Both the position numbers and the translations under genes were made by a program. A stretch of DNA of 64,000 nucleotides, from assembly GCA_958510875.1 (NCBI GenBank), contig OY294068.1, positions 37,428,297-37,492,296 of the forward strand. The letters are read 5' to 3'. The notes beneath the pieces are model-generated. The model worked only from the letters and a program-made list of their open reading frames with translations. It was not told the DNA's origin and did no database searches. Position 1 is the stretch's first letter, and each line of letters opens with the position of its first letter. This stretch comes from Endomychus coccineus. Lineage: Eukaryota > Arthropoda > Insecta > Coleoptera > Endomychidae. This document shows, one piece after another, positions 10,851 to 21,866 of this stretch.

Positions 10851-13800
10851 GATCAATCAATCATATTCCAAATAAGCTACTAACCTAGTATTACCTAGAA
10901 CACATAAAATTTTAGAAGCTGACCGTGCCGCTTGCAGTTTCAGAATCAGGAAACTACATGCATTTTTGGTATCTCAACCATCTAGGCTACAATCGCCGAT
11001 GCAGGTAGAACATAAAATTCGGTATATCAACAGTTAATTCGTGGAAGGCACGATGATTGGCCTAGAGGCTCTCGTGTGAGTTGAAGCTTAAGTAAAGTTC
11101 ATAGAAGCTGAAAAAGACTGAGGGAATCACCGAAAAATGGGAATAGAAATAAGGAGGCTGGGAATATGAAAGTTTGGACCGAAGGGCAGTATGAATTGGG
11201 TCTTCGAAGCGAGACGAATGCGTCCGTCAAAGTTATTGGAAACAGTTTCATTTTATATTGTTCTAATTATATTAAGATAATTGTTGGTGTAAGTCTTTAC
11301 CTATGTTTTGTATTACTTTTGTTGCGAATGAAGGAATGAATAAATGACTCCACATCAGAAATGGGATCTGACTTGCAGACACACATTTTGCAAGAGGAAT
11401 GACGTGCATTATTGGTCATAGAAAACAGCAAGCTTATGGAATTGATAAACGCAGTGAAAAATACAAGAACACAAGTGATCGACATTTAATACTGTCCAAA
11501 TTTCTTTCCGATCCTAATGCTTGGTTTGCTACTATTGATCTATGCATGGTCGATAAGCCGGTACAGTGTAACTCGGATTAGTTTTCTTTGGTATGAAAGT
11601 TTAGAAAAGAGGGTAGCCAATGACATTGGAAGTTGCCCCTATAACTACTCATATATTGAACACATCGTTGTTTATTCCGATTACTGTGTTGGGCAGAGCA
11701 GAAATAAATTTGTTTTTGCCTTAATTCATTCTCTGTGTTGAATATCGATAGAGTTAAAACTATCACACATTAGTTTTAGTAAAGGGAGATACTCAATATG
11801 AAGAGGACAGCGATTTACTCAAAAGCGTCCCATTATCCTTCCACAAAGAGCAACCACTATAAGTTCAGCCAAGACCACTGGAACTCCATACAAAGTTAAA
11901 AATAGCTTTGATTCACAAGCATTTTGTGCTGAAATGGGCAGAAATTATGAAGAAAAAAAATAATGGAAAGGTCTTTTGGAATCATATCATAATTGTCACA
12001 GAAGAAAAAACGCAACCTTAAATTATATTTTACTAAACTTCTCATTTACAAAATAAAGTTAAGTCCATTAATGTATGACAGAATTCAGAGCAGCTTAGAA
12101 ATAAAGAGCAAAGGAAGACTACATTGCTCCCTGCTTATGGGAAATCTCCCTCTATTGATGCTAAAAATATGAAAAACTTACTAGAACTTCGTAAATAAAC
12201 TGTTATTAGGGCAGTTTATTAATCATTTTACGAGGGTTTGTCCACAAAATAAGACAACAATTCATGAAAAAGGGACAAAGACAGTCCAAGTGTTAACTCA
12301 GAATATGTCTATTATAAGATTTTCATTATCGGTGCTTTATGTAGCCCAAGTTATTATTTTTGTACGAATTTCAGTTGAATAAAACATTATTCTGTATGGA
12401 GTAGTTTTATTTTAATTTTTGCAGAAATGAACATACACTTATGAACGCGGCCTTTTAATTTTAAACCAAGTAATAATATTGTTTTTATACACATGTTTAA
12501 ATTGATATTCATAAAATGATAAGTTCAATAGTGTAACAATTTGATCAAAGTTCAAATTCTGGAATTTCGAACTCTAAGTTCATGAATCACTCGAGTCTTC
12601 CAATAACATATATGTAATGCATAATATTCGGAAGTTTCGTCTATTCGCATGAAAGAAAATTAATCAATAATTAACAAGATCAAAAAATGTTAAAATCATT
12701 TTTCCATCAATTACATTTTCAGACATGTTACACTACAGAGTTCAGGTATCAATGAAATAAATTCAATGATTGTTAACCAAGTGATCCTTAATTTAACTGT
12801 AACGAACCTACGTTTGAGAATAAACCACGGAGTTTAAACTTGCTATTAATAGTTCATTAGGCCGAATGATTTGAAACTAATTAACTGTTTCATTATCAAT
12901 CGATTATATTCAAACCAATGGTTGTACTTAATTCATTCTAAAATGATTCGAATTGGGATTACAAATTTCTACAAAAATTCATGTATCCAATGTCATGATG
13001 ATGAAGCTCCTATTGCAGAATCTTGAACTGAAACCATTGAGTATGTGTGTTCTCATATTTAATGCATAATATCACGGAAATGAGAGCTAACTTGTAATAC
13101 TGCATATAAAATGACATGGCAATGTATATCCCATTCTTATTGCCCACTCATCACCGCAAACCAGTATAACAAACCACAAGGTCTGGCTTGTTTCCATAAC
13201 AGCACTCCAAGAGCACGACTGACCCACCAATGTTTACACTAACCTGGTATCAGAGATACATATATGATTCTATTCGATTTAATTTGTGTGATTAGGGGAA
13301 TGAATTGGGTTTTGTATATATGTGTTTAGCTTGTGACTATGAAAGCATCTGTTGAATGGAGGATTACAAAAGATTCAGTTAACGTAATAATTCTATTCCA
13401 TTAGTCATTATACCATTTTGCGGAAACTCTTCTGGAATATATAGTAGCTGATTCCCCTATAAATATCGATGGTCGAAGCTGTTATTTCGTGATAATTCAT
13501 CATAATGATGGAATGAATCAACTTCACATTGTTTTATATCTCTTATATAATGAAACATTCTTAGAGTATCTAAATCAGGAAAGGTATTTCCTGTGTAAAA
13601 AATGGATAGCAAAGGTTGAGTCTGTTTTGTTAAGTCTGAATGAACGAAAATGTTGAAATTACGACTTTCATATAGGTAGAACTTGTCGTAATTTTAAACT
13701 CAGCAATCGTCATCATAATCGCTAACCGTAGGTACGCTGGAAGCAGGACACCGAACCGAACCAATGGTTACATGGTAAATGGGTAATAATTGAGAAATAA

Positions 13801-14147
13801 ATGAACTCCTAACTATTCATTCCATATTATTCAATAGAATGATAACTTTCTCGTTTTGCTGATGAGCTTAATGAGAGAACGAAAGAGTTATCCAGAATTA
13901 TTAGTTTGTAATGTTATTGATTCATCTTGATACCTTCATCATTGGTATCTGGCAAACAAGAAATGAATATTCATTTATTTATTCCTCAATTGTAACATCA
14001 AGAATTCCTCAAGGGCACATCATTCCAACTACCAGATGCCTACAAATCTGCAAAATATTGTGACTATAATTTCTTCAACTAGTGTTTCATTTCCAAAACT
14101 ATGCAAAAAGTATGAAGAAATAAACATAGGCGATCTCAAGTTACATG
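10851..14147. other. long stretch without a recognisable gene
   Basis: Short ORFs near 11297-11766 on both strands carry no known motif. The remaining sequence to the pogo element is AT-rich and broken by stops in all frames. No tandem repeats or RNA genes were seen. Confidence 0.4.
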
Positions 14148-14160
14148 TAGGGGAGGAAGG

Positions 14161-14566
14161 TACTAAGTGAGACGGTGTACTAGGTGAGACAGAACGAATA
14201 ACGTTGAAATTTCGCGCGCTATTTCTTCTTCCTTCCATAGTTGGTATTGTTGTTCCTGTCTGGTGTTATGGTTGGAGTGTTCTGCCTGCGTGATTTCATC
14301 AGAGAAATTTACAAGAAAAAATCACTTTTTCAAGGTAAGAAATTACTTCCGTGGTAGTGTTACTGATTGAATTATGTCTATATCAATAATTTTTTTTATG
14401 GCTTCTCTCGTTTTTCTTGTTCGTCTGGGACATGCTTACTAACCTCCAAATAGATTCCGGCAAAAACAAACGGCGCCAATTTGAAATTATAATTTCTCTT
14501 AAATCGATAAATAGTACTAAGTGAGACAGTAAACCGAGTACTAAGTGAGACATGTCTCAGTTAGTA
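14161..14566. promoter_or_regulatory. left subterminal cluster of TACTAAGTGAGAC motifs
   Basis: Direct copies lie at 14161-14173, 14178-14190 (one base different), 14515-14527 and 14539-14551. An inverted copy at 14554-14566 pairs with the previous one across two bases. The outermost is part of the terminal repeat. By analogy with other pogo elements these are probably transposase binding sites, and may also sit in the promoter of the transposase gene. The function is inference. Confidence 0.65.
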
Positions 14567-14624
14567 CCACCCCTCCTCATCATTCATTTATTTGAACTAC
14601 ATACTGTTCTTGTTTAAATTTTAG
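14335..14624 (+). other. candidate intron in transposase 5' leader
   Basis: A strong donor-like CAAG|GTAAGAAAT at 14335 and an acceptor-like TTTAAATTTTAG ending at 14624 lie immediately before the transposase ATG at 14625. Excision would place the ATG one base after an exon of about 100 bases that begins outside the first subterminal motif cluster. No transcript evidence is available, and the pyrimidine tract is modest. Confidence 0.35.
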
Positions 14625-16718
14625 ATGCCCCGGAAGCCGAAAGCCCGTACAATCGGAAATACTTCGGAGGAAATAATGAGAGCGGCAGTTGATATGGTAT
14701 TGAAAGCAAATTATTCAGTTAGAGAAGCTGCTAGGGTCTGTAACATAAAATTTCAAACACTGGCGCGATATGTCAAAAAACAAAAGAATAATGCTGATAA
14801 CGTTTCTATTAGTCCTAATTATGAACACCGAAAGATATTCAGCAAAGAACAAGAAAGGAATCTTGCTAGCTATTTGAAAACTTGCAGTAAAATGGCATAT
14901 GGCCTGAATACCGAAGATTCGAGAAGACTTGCCTACGAACTTGCAGTTGCAAATGATTCACCTATTACAGAATCATGGACTAAAACTAAAATGGCAAGAA
15001 AGGATTGGCTCAGGGCTTTTCTGAAAATAAATAATGATCTAAGCATCAGAAAACCAGAGCCATGTAGTCTGGGGAGACTATCAGCGTTCAACAAACATAA
15101 TGTCAAAACGTTTTTTGACAATTTCAAATCAGTATTGCAACGCTTTCCAAATCTAGCAGATGGCTCTAGAATATTTAATTTGGATGAAACCGGAACTACT
15201 ACCGTTCAAGCACCAAAGAAAATAATTACACCCACTATTTCTGGAATTGGTACTTTTTTGCCCCCCACTATAATCTTTCCGCGAACACGTTATAAGGACC
15301 ACTTTTAGAAAGATGCCCCCCCAGGTACTCTAGGCTTAGCAGCTCCTAGTGGTTGGATGAATACCGATTTCTTCGTAGAAGTATTTGATCATTTTGTAAA
15401 ACATTCAAATTCTTCACAGAACAATCCTTCAATACTAATCTACGATAATCACGAGAGTCATATTTCGGTTAGGGTTGTAGACAAAGCTCGAAATGCTGGT
15501 GTGCACATTATAACTCCTCCACCTCATTCTAGTCATAAAATGCAACCATTAGACTTAGGCGTTTTGGGTTCATTCAAAGCTTATTTCAATAAGGCCTGCG
15601 ATGATTGGATGTTGATCAATCCTGGACAACCCTTAACAATAAATCATATCGCGGGATGTATCTCTAAAGCTTTCAATAAGGCATATACGCCAACAAATAT
15701 AACATCAGGCTTCCGAAAAGCTGGAATAGTGCCTTATAATCCAGATATTTTCACTGACGATGATTTCTTAGCCTCATCAGTTACGGATCGTCCTTTACAA
15801 AACGAAGCAAATATTGAGGCCATAAATATCTCTTGTCCAACGAATGAAGTGAACAAGTTCTCACAGCCCGCAAACATGAATATTAGTGAAACGGCAGGCA
15901 GGGATAGTGAGCCAGGATGCAGTTCCTCTGTGTTTGACGATTTACGTGAAAACATTGGTTGTGCTGTAGAGAGACAAGTGACACCCCTTCCAATTTTGAG
16001 GAAAAGCTCTGTGAGTGCCGACGATTCCAATGTTTCAAACCAATTCGTACTCCCAGAAGTCATAAGAGGTTTTCCTAAGGCTGGACCTAGAAAGCAAATC
16101 AGAAAACCTAGACTGAAAGGACGGAGTGCCATCATAACTAGCACTCCAGAGAAAACAATGATTGAGGAGGAAGAAAAACTGAAACAGGAGAAACAGCTAT
16201 TGAAATTGAACAAAATAAGCAAGAAAACCAAGGTTAATATAAAGTCTCTGCAAGAAGAGGATCAACCAAAAAGTACGAAGAGGAAGATCAGAAAGGAGAA
16301 GACAAAAGAGGCTTCAGGAGAGACTTCAGAAAGTGATGATGAAATAGTTGTGTATGAAGAAGAATCTGAGTTGGAAGACGGGATTCCCGAAGAACCCCAA
16401 GCGGATATTACAAAGGACATAAATGACGAAAATATAAAGGCAGCCAAATATGTTCTTGTAAAATTTCCGAAGAATGTTTTCTATATTGGCAAAATTTTAA
16501 ATGTCGATCCATTACTGAAGGAGTCTGAAGTGTCATTTCTTCGAAAAAGCTCTAAGACTCTGAATAGCTTTTTGTTTTCCAATGTTCCGGATGTTTCCAC
16601 AATCGATTTTAATGACGCAAAAATTATTCTACCTGATCCCGCTATAGGAAAGGGGACGAAACGGCAATCGCAAATACTAAAATTTGAACTTCGTTTCGAT
16701 ACACTAGATGTGCGTTAA
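14625..16718 (+). pseudogene. pogo-like DDE transposase with one premature stop
   Basis: A single reading frame of 697 codons is interrupted only by a TAG at 15306-15308 (codon 228). Residues about 1-56 form a Psq-type helix-turn-helix DNA-binding domain (SVREAARVCNIKFQTLARYV). The DDE domain follows, with catalytic aspartates visible at D187 (FNLDETG), D274 (YDNHESH) and D310 (MQPLDLGV), giving 35 residues between the last two, as in pogo-type enzymes. After KKII (about residue 201) the usual segment of some 20-25 residues before the FLPP motif is missing, which I read as an in-frame deletion. The C-terminal third is charged and low-complexity (residues about 490-610) and ends in a conserved-looking domain, YVLVKFPKNVFYIGKIL. 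The start is chosen because it opens the DNA-binding domain right after a splice-acceptor-like site. The protein would cut and rejoin DNA at the element ends. As it stands it is almost certainly inactive. Confidence 0.93.
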
Positions 16719-16878
16719 CTTTGTCAATCGTATGAATATAATATTCAATACCTGACCAAAAGAAGAATTAACTCTTTAGTTTGAGATGAATTCATTTATT
16801 TTCTATAACTACCATTAATCGTTACAAACTAAATATTTTCCAAAAATATTGTTTATTTATTTGTCAACATATAGACTT

Positions 16879-17111
16879 GTCTCACTAAGGATCAATGATC
16901 GTCTCAGTTAGTACCACCTCTGGTACAAACTGAGACATTTGCAGACCTGTCGAAAAAAAAAACTCCCACTTTTACAGGAAGACTTTTATTACGGCGAATG
17001 GTTCCATTACGTAGCAAAAGATTGACTCTATCAGAAATGCTGAGTATTTTTTCTGGATATTGAATTTCTGAAGGAAGAAAAAATAAAATTATTATTTTGT
17101 CTCACTTAGTA
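16879..17111. promoter_or_regulatory. right subterminal cluster of the same motif
   Basis: Copies in the inverse orientation lie at 16879-16889 (partial, GTCTCACTAAG), 16901-16913 and 17099-17111. A direct variant sits at 16924-16936 (TACAAACTGAGAC). Together with the left cluster this gives about nine sites in both orientations. Their role as transposase binding sites is inferred from position. Confidence 0.6.
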
Positions 17112-17287
17112 CCCTCTTCCCCTATATAGTCAAAAAGATAAAACCAACAAATGTGAATGTAGTGACAGTATAGGGGAATATTAGCTGTTCGTACGGGCTG
17201 CACGCGCAGAACAGCTGAAATCAGTCATTTCGTGTGCACCGCCTATGAACGGACTTAGTCGAATACATTTAAAGTATCAGTTTGACG

Positions 17288-17752
17288 TACGTCACTTTGA
17301 CAATTATAGGTCATATCAGGGGCGTGCAAACAGGGGTTGCAAAGGTTGCATTTGCTACCCCAATGTTCCTAAAAAACATTGATCATTCAACAAAATGTTG
17401 GAAAAATTATAAAACGAACAAAATTTTGAGAACAGTTTTTTTTTATCTTAATAACCATTATACCAATATACATTTTTTTGCTTATACAATTTATATGAAG
17501 TTGTATTTTCTTGCAACCCCAATACTACATTCCTTTGCACGCCACTGGGTTATATAGAAATTAGTAGCATAAAATTCTAAAATAGGAAATGGCTATCAAC
17601 ACGTGTCACCCATTACTCTTCTTTTCTATGGTATAAATCATTTGTCACTTTCACGTATCCCACTTTGACAGTTATATGTTATATAGAGTTAAGAAGCTGT
17701 TCATGGAAAAGTATAAAATACGGAGTGACTATTGGCACTTGTCACCCCCACG
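17288..17752 (+). repeat. two direct-repeat segments, one split by a MITE
   Basis: A segment beginning CACTTTGACAATTATAGGT at 17289 continues, after the inserted MITE, as TTATATAGAAATTAG...CAACACGTGTCACCC to about 17612. A second version runs 17660-17752 (CACTTTGACAGTTATATG...GGCACTTGTCACCCC). Aligning the two shows that the 231-bp MITE was inserted after the duplication. No coding content. Confidence 0.6.
17317..17547. mobile_element. 231-bp hAT-type MITE
   Basis: The ends are CAGGGGCGTGCAAA on the left and the reverse complement of CAGTGGCGTGCAAA on the right, typical of hAT termini. It is flanked by 8-bp target duplications with one mismatch (GGTCATAT at 17309-17316, GGTTATAT at 17548-17555). 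The interior is AT-rich. The overlapping ORF at 17282-17557 spans element plus flank and is not real. It is non-autonomous, and no matching transposase is identifiable here. Confidence 0.85.
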
Positions 17753-18063
17753 GTCGTACATACTGGTCTGGGAACTCGTAAGTTTGACATGGGTCTCTTA
17801 CGCGTCGCCAAACTCGTAGTCCCTCGCTCAGCCACTAGCTAGCGCTTGAATCGAAGTGGTAAAACGCAGTGTTTTTTCTTGGGTGCGAGGTGGTTGAAAC
17901 GCTTTATGGGCACTTTATGGTCCTGTAACATCCCATAAAGTAGTGTGGGAGTCCCTGAGTCCTAAACTTAATCACCTCGTGTGGTAGGCTCGATCCTGCA
18001 ACCAGGGCAGTCACGATGACACTTGGGCTTAACAGCCCATTGTATCTTGCTACACCACATTCT

Positions 18064-18171
18064 CGGGCCATCGGAAAAATTCCGCAGTCGCTGGATTCGA
18101 ACCCGCGACCGGCAGCCATAGTGATTAGAAGATCGATGCTTCTACCACTGACCTACCTGGCCCTACCAAGC
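18064..18171 (-). repeat. tRNA-derived segment (SINE-like)
   Basis: On the minus strand the sequence starts GGGCCAGGTAGGTCAGTGG, which contains an A-box-like element. It then has a perfect B box, GGGTTCGAATCC, inside a T-arm-like hairpin (CGC/GCG plus GG/CC). It closes with TGGCCC, which pairs with the initial GGGCCA. The spacing is longer than a tRNA, and the anticodon arm is poor. A tRNA-derived SINE or composite small repeat is likely; its body may extend to about 17900. Confidence 0.5.
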
Positions 18172-18179
18172 AGTGTTAC

Positions 18180-20490
18180 TAAGTATTCTGATTTGAGAAA
18201 GGAATAGAACTGTTATTCTTGTCAAAATGTATTACTCACCTTAAAAATAACTTCCCCTTTTTCGTTATAAATGACGCACTGTTCTTATGAATTTTTTCTC
18301 GAAATGATGCTCGCACACATAAAAAACCTCGTTAAAACGATTTCTTCTCGGAATCGCAAGCATCCACTTTTTTCGCATTTCCGCATCTTTCGGCACTTCA
18401 AGAACAGAAGAACACAGTTTCGTAATTTCTTTCTAAAAAAGCCGGTATCTCTTGTGTTTACAAGTCATGAATGACAGTTGTCAGAGAACACTCTTCGACT
18501 ACTGCGGCACCCTTTTTGGTAATTCACAATGCTAGGCATTGGCAAAAGAGTTCTTCTTTCGGGGATAGTTGATCAGTGACTTCTCGTCTGCCTCGTTTTA
18601 CTGACGAACCCATGATAAGGGCGAATCAGCTGTCTAAGACTATAGGATGTGTTGCTACTATTCAACCTGGTGAACCAAGACTGTATCTATCATCTACGTA
18701 GCTAAACCAGGAATGAATGTGGTATTAGCTAGAAGGGAATTCATCATAGTATCTTCAATGAAAGATATACAAGTGATTATTGAATCGACAAAGGCAAAAA
18801 TCACAATCTTGTTCTGTGATTTATTTAGGATGTTGATAGTAAGAATTTTGAATTCAGTGGGAACATACTCGATCATCGAAAGATAGGTACCATTATACCA
18901 CTATGTTGCTATTAGGTATTGAGAGATTGCTACATTTAGGAGAAGATGGATTACAGTTGATAGACCCACTCTTTTCAAGATTACTCAAATAAAACTTGGC
19001 TAATATCTGAAAATTGGTAATTAATGAAGTGAAATTAATTCGTATAGTATCTTTGGATTTTTGTCAAATTCGATAAAATATAATATCAACATATTTCATG
19101 GGTACTTAGTTGAATCTTCAGTTTCTATTATTTCCATGAACATATTATCATAAAGAACATATCAAACAGATGTGGATGAATACTCTTTTATGAACACATA
19201 CATACCTACACATACTGTTCCATGAAACTGTTTTCACTCAGTGTGAAACCCTTAACAACAATTCGTTTCACGCATGATTAAATAGGTCATTAATTATTCT
19301 CCCTTATGGTTCTGGTGTCATTTCAGACTATATCCGCATGGATATATATATAATTCTGTGTTTCACTTGACCTAGTATTGTACCCTACCTCGACCCTCTA
19401 AATACCAATAATTTCATGACCCATATTTAAAACAACTAATCTGAATTGAAGTAAAGTTTCATCATGGAACAAGATTCTTGTTTGAATTCTAGATCAAAAG
19501 AATACATTATTGATTTCTTACAGGACACTTTCTTTGTAGATACTTTCTCAGTAACTAATGTGAAGGTTTTTTACATTAGCATATTTTCTACGAGATCTTT
19601 CACTTCTTTTCCAAGTCATGAATCGCTTGGGTTGTCAACTTCACCTTGTTCATAACGTTTTGTCACTCTATTCATATTGAAATCAGTTAGAAAGAATTTC
19701 ATCATTTGAACTTTCAAATAAAAAATTCATTATAGCATTTAGGATTGACGCGATAAATTATTTCCTTCATTATCACCAGCGTAATATTTGCACCTCTATA
19801 TAGCTGTTTCGCTGTCTTCACTTTGATTGAACCGTATAAAATTGAAAACGGAGATTTGAATCGTGTTTGGCAATTCTTTCATTGAAACTAAATTTTCACA
19901 TTCTCATCCGGTGCGAAATAAAAAACGTCGCCAGAACTGAAGATATATAGCCTCAGATAGCTAAAAACAATGCTTACTGCCCATATATTGAGATGTGATG
20001 ATGCGACAAAGAGACTGAAGTGATCCATAGATCTACTAGGAATCCACATACCTGTCTGTATGGGGACGGACAAAGAATTTTCTCATCGTAAATTTTGCCT
20101 GTCGTGAAAGGCGACTAGAAGCATAACCATAGGTGGTAAATGTTTTCCTCATCGCCTGGTGAAACACCATCACCGCGATAAAGATGCTCCGAAGTTGGAA
20201 ACCTCATGTTTCAGTATTTGGTCGATGATTCCGGTCTCATTCTCATACCCATTTTCCTGTCTCCCTATCCAAACCTAAATTTTATTAATTCCAGATTTAT
20301 TCTGAAAATACTAATGATGAAGCCTCCAAGAGTAAAATCCTCCAGAAGAAAAACACCTCTCCATTCGAATTTCCGGGCAATAGGTGCTCTAGGGGGTTCA
20401 CCATTGTCAGATATAAACTTAACATCCAAGGTCTTAGCAAAAACATGAGCAATGTTCTTTGAATTTCTTTCTCCGAAACTTGACCCCATT
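18180..20490. other. stretch without a recognisable gene
   Basis: Several short ORFs (for example 18271-18474, 19464-19655, 20206-20448) show no known motif, and all are AT-rich. The part near 20100-20490 precedes a CR1-like fragment and may contain further unrecognised decay of that element. Confidence 0.4.
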
Positions 20491-20499
20491 CATCCATCC

Positions 20500-20975
20500 A
20501 GAAGCTGGAATTATCATCATAGGACAATTGTTCCTGAACAAACAGCATACCGTATTTGGCGCGGTAACTCATGTCTGGAGACCAGAACAAAATATGTTGA
20601 AACCAGAATATGTGCAACAAAACAATAAGCGTTTCGAAAGAGGCATATAATACCAATTAAGATCAAAGATTATCGAATGGCCGTATGGCTCATGTTCGTT
20701 TTGAAATCCGTAAAAGCAATTCCACTTTCAGTTCATTCCCTCCACTAACCAAAGATGATGGCACACTGGTTCTTCCTACCAGACTTAATTTTTTCATCGA
20801 ACGGCGAAGTTATGAAACTCTTCACCTATTGAGGTCTTTCCCTATCCTTATGACCTCCAAGTCTTCAAGAAAAATGAGTATGCCTATCTCCTCTCGTTAC
20901 ATATCACTACTGGCTCACACGATGTTCTTTGAACATGATAGGTTCCCCTTTCGTATAGTCAAAGCTTAAATAAAC
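20500..20975 (+). pseudogene. CR1-like non-LTR fragment, internally deleted
   Basis: The first part (20500-20750) resembles the segment at 40146-40400 that links endonuclease to reverse transcriptase (shared GAACAAAATATGTTGAA-type sequence and an SNSTFSSFPPL-type motif). At about 20770 it jumps directly to the 3' terminal part shared with 53.8 and 56.9 kb (YETLHLL, then TATGACCTCCAAGTCTTC and CTCACACGATGTTCTTTGAACATG). The whole catalytic polymerase domain is therefore missing. It is a dead insertion. The overlapping minus-strand ORFs (20265-20656) are shadows. Confidence 0.65.
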
Positions 20976-21484
20976 ATCTGCTAACGCAACATGGCACGTT
21001 ATTCGTTTTGTTACAGGTCTTGATGAGAGCAAAAGTATCTACCATTATGAGGTATAAAACAATACCCTCTATAATATAAAGTAAGTGTGACGTCATCAAC
21101 AAAAGGCTTGTAGTATAAACGAAACTTACGACAGTACCGTTAAGTCGTAATGGCGCATGTCAGTATTGAGAGTGACAGGTGATAAGTATTAGAATTAAAA
21201 TAAAGTTTTACTTGTTTCTTTTGGAAAATTATATATTGCAGCTGATGTTCCTTAGGTGTCCTTGTGAGATTGAAAAGGATTTTCACCTGTGAATAAACGC
21301 GTATAATAATAGTGTTATGACTGAGTAAAGTACCTTGCATAATGGATTCCTAAGTGAATATTTATGTTGGTGATGAAAATTCAAAATTTCATTCTCTATC
21401 GGAACAGATTACACTTCAGTCGGCAATTTTAATTTACGAATAAAAATGGAAATAACATCATATATTCAATTTATGAGATCCGTA

Positions 21485-21655
21485 TCAAACCATTTTTGGA
21501 TTATAAAGCCGGAAATCTTGTTGGTACCGCTTGCTATAACATGTCACTTGCAACATAAGCATTTATGTTCATGATTGTTAGTGTTAATTCAAAATTTCAA
21601 GAGTTCGTCCACATTTGTTCTGTGTCGAAAATAAGCCCCAATTTTCATGTTCATA
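21485..21655 (+). pseudogene. P-element-like transposase fragment
   Basis: In-frame stretches read YKAGNLVGTACYNMSLAT, then after a stop FMFMIVSVNSKFQEFVHICSV. The same run is present at 52.8 kb on the minus strand (YKAGNIIGTACKTMSLAT, EFTEIVHICHV), where it continues into a clearer P-like transposase. Only about 55 residues remain, with at least one stop. It is a decayed relic of the same family. Confidence 0.55.
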
Positions 21656-21866
21656 AAGTAAATTATTTTAAAATTAGAACGAATTGGATAAATAATGCTC
21701 TGTATAATAAGTGACAATAATGTACTCATCAGCAAAGCCATGGACGGTTTTTAAACACAACAAGTTTTCTATTTTTCTTCATAGCTCAATTGCCTGACAT
21801 TCAAAAGTTGAACGTGATAATATTTATGATTGAAACCACTTCCAGGAAAGGTACTGGAATCATAAA

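Larger units (their letters stand above)
14148..17124 (+). mobile_element. complete pogo-superfamily DNA transposon
   Basis: The element runs 14150-17122 (2973 bp) between TA dinucleotides at 14148-14149 and 17123-17124, the target duplication expected for the Tc1/mariner/pogo group. The 24-bp terminal inverted repeats match at 22 of 24 positions (left starts GGGGAGGAAGG, right reverse complement starts GGGGAAGAGGG, both followed by TACTAAGTGAGAC). The interior holds one transposase frame and a cluster of repeats of the 13-mer TACTAAGTGAGAC. The clean ends and largely open frame suggest a fairly recent insertion, although the transposase is broken. Confidence 0.92.

Noticed and set aside
15734..16231. 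165-aa minus-strand ORF
   Set aside because: Antisense shadow of the pogo transposase C-terminal region.
20297..20656. 119-aa minus-strand ORF, with a partly similar minus-strand ORF at 40104-40541
   Set aside because: Both are antisense to a CR1-like linker region; the similarity comes from the shared retrotransposon, not from a gene on this strand.
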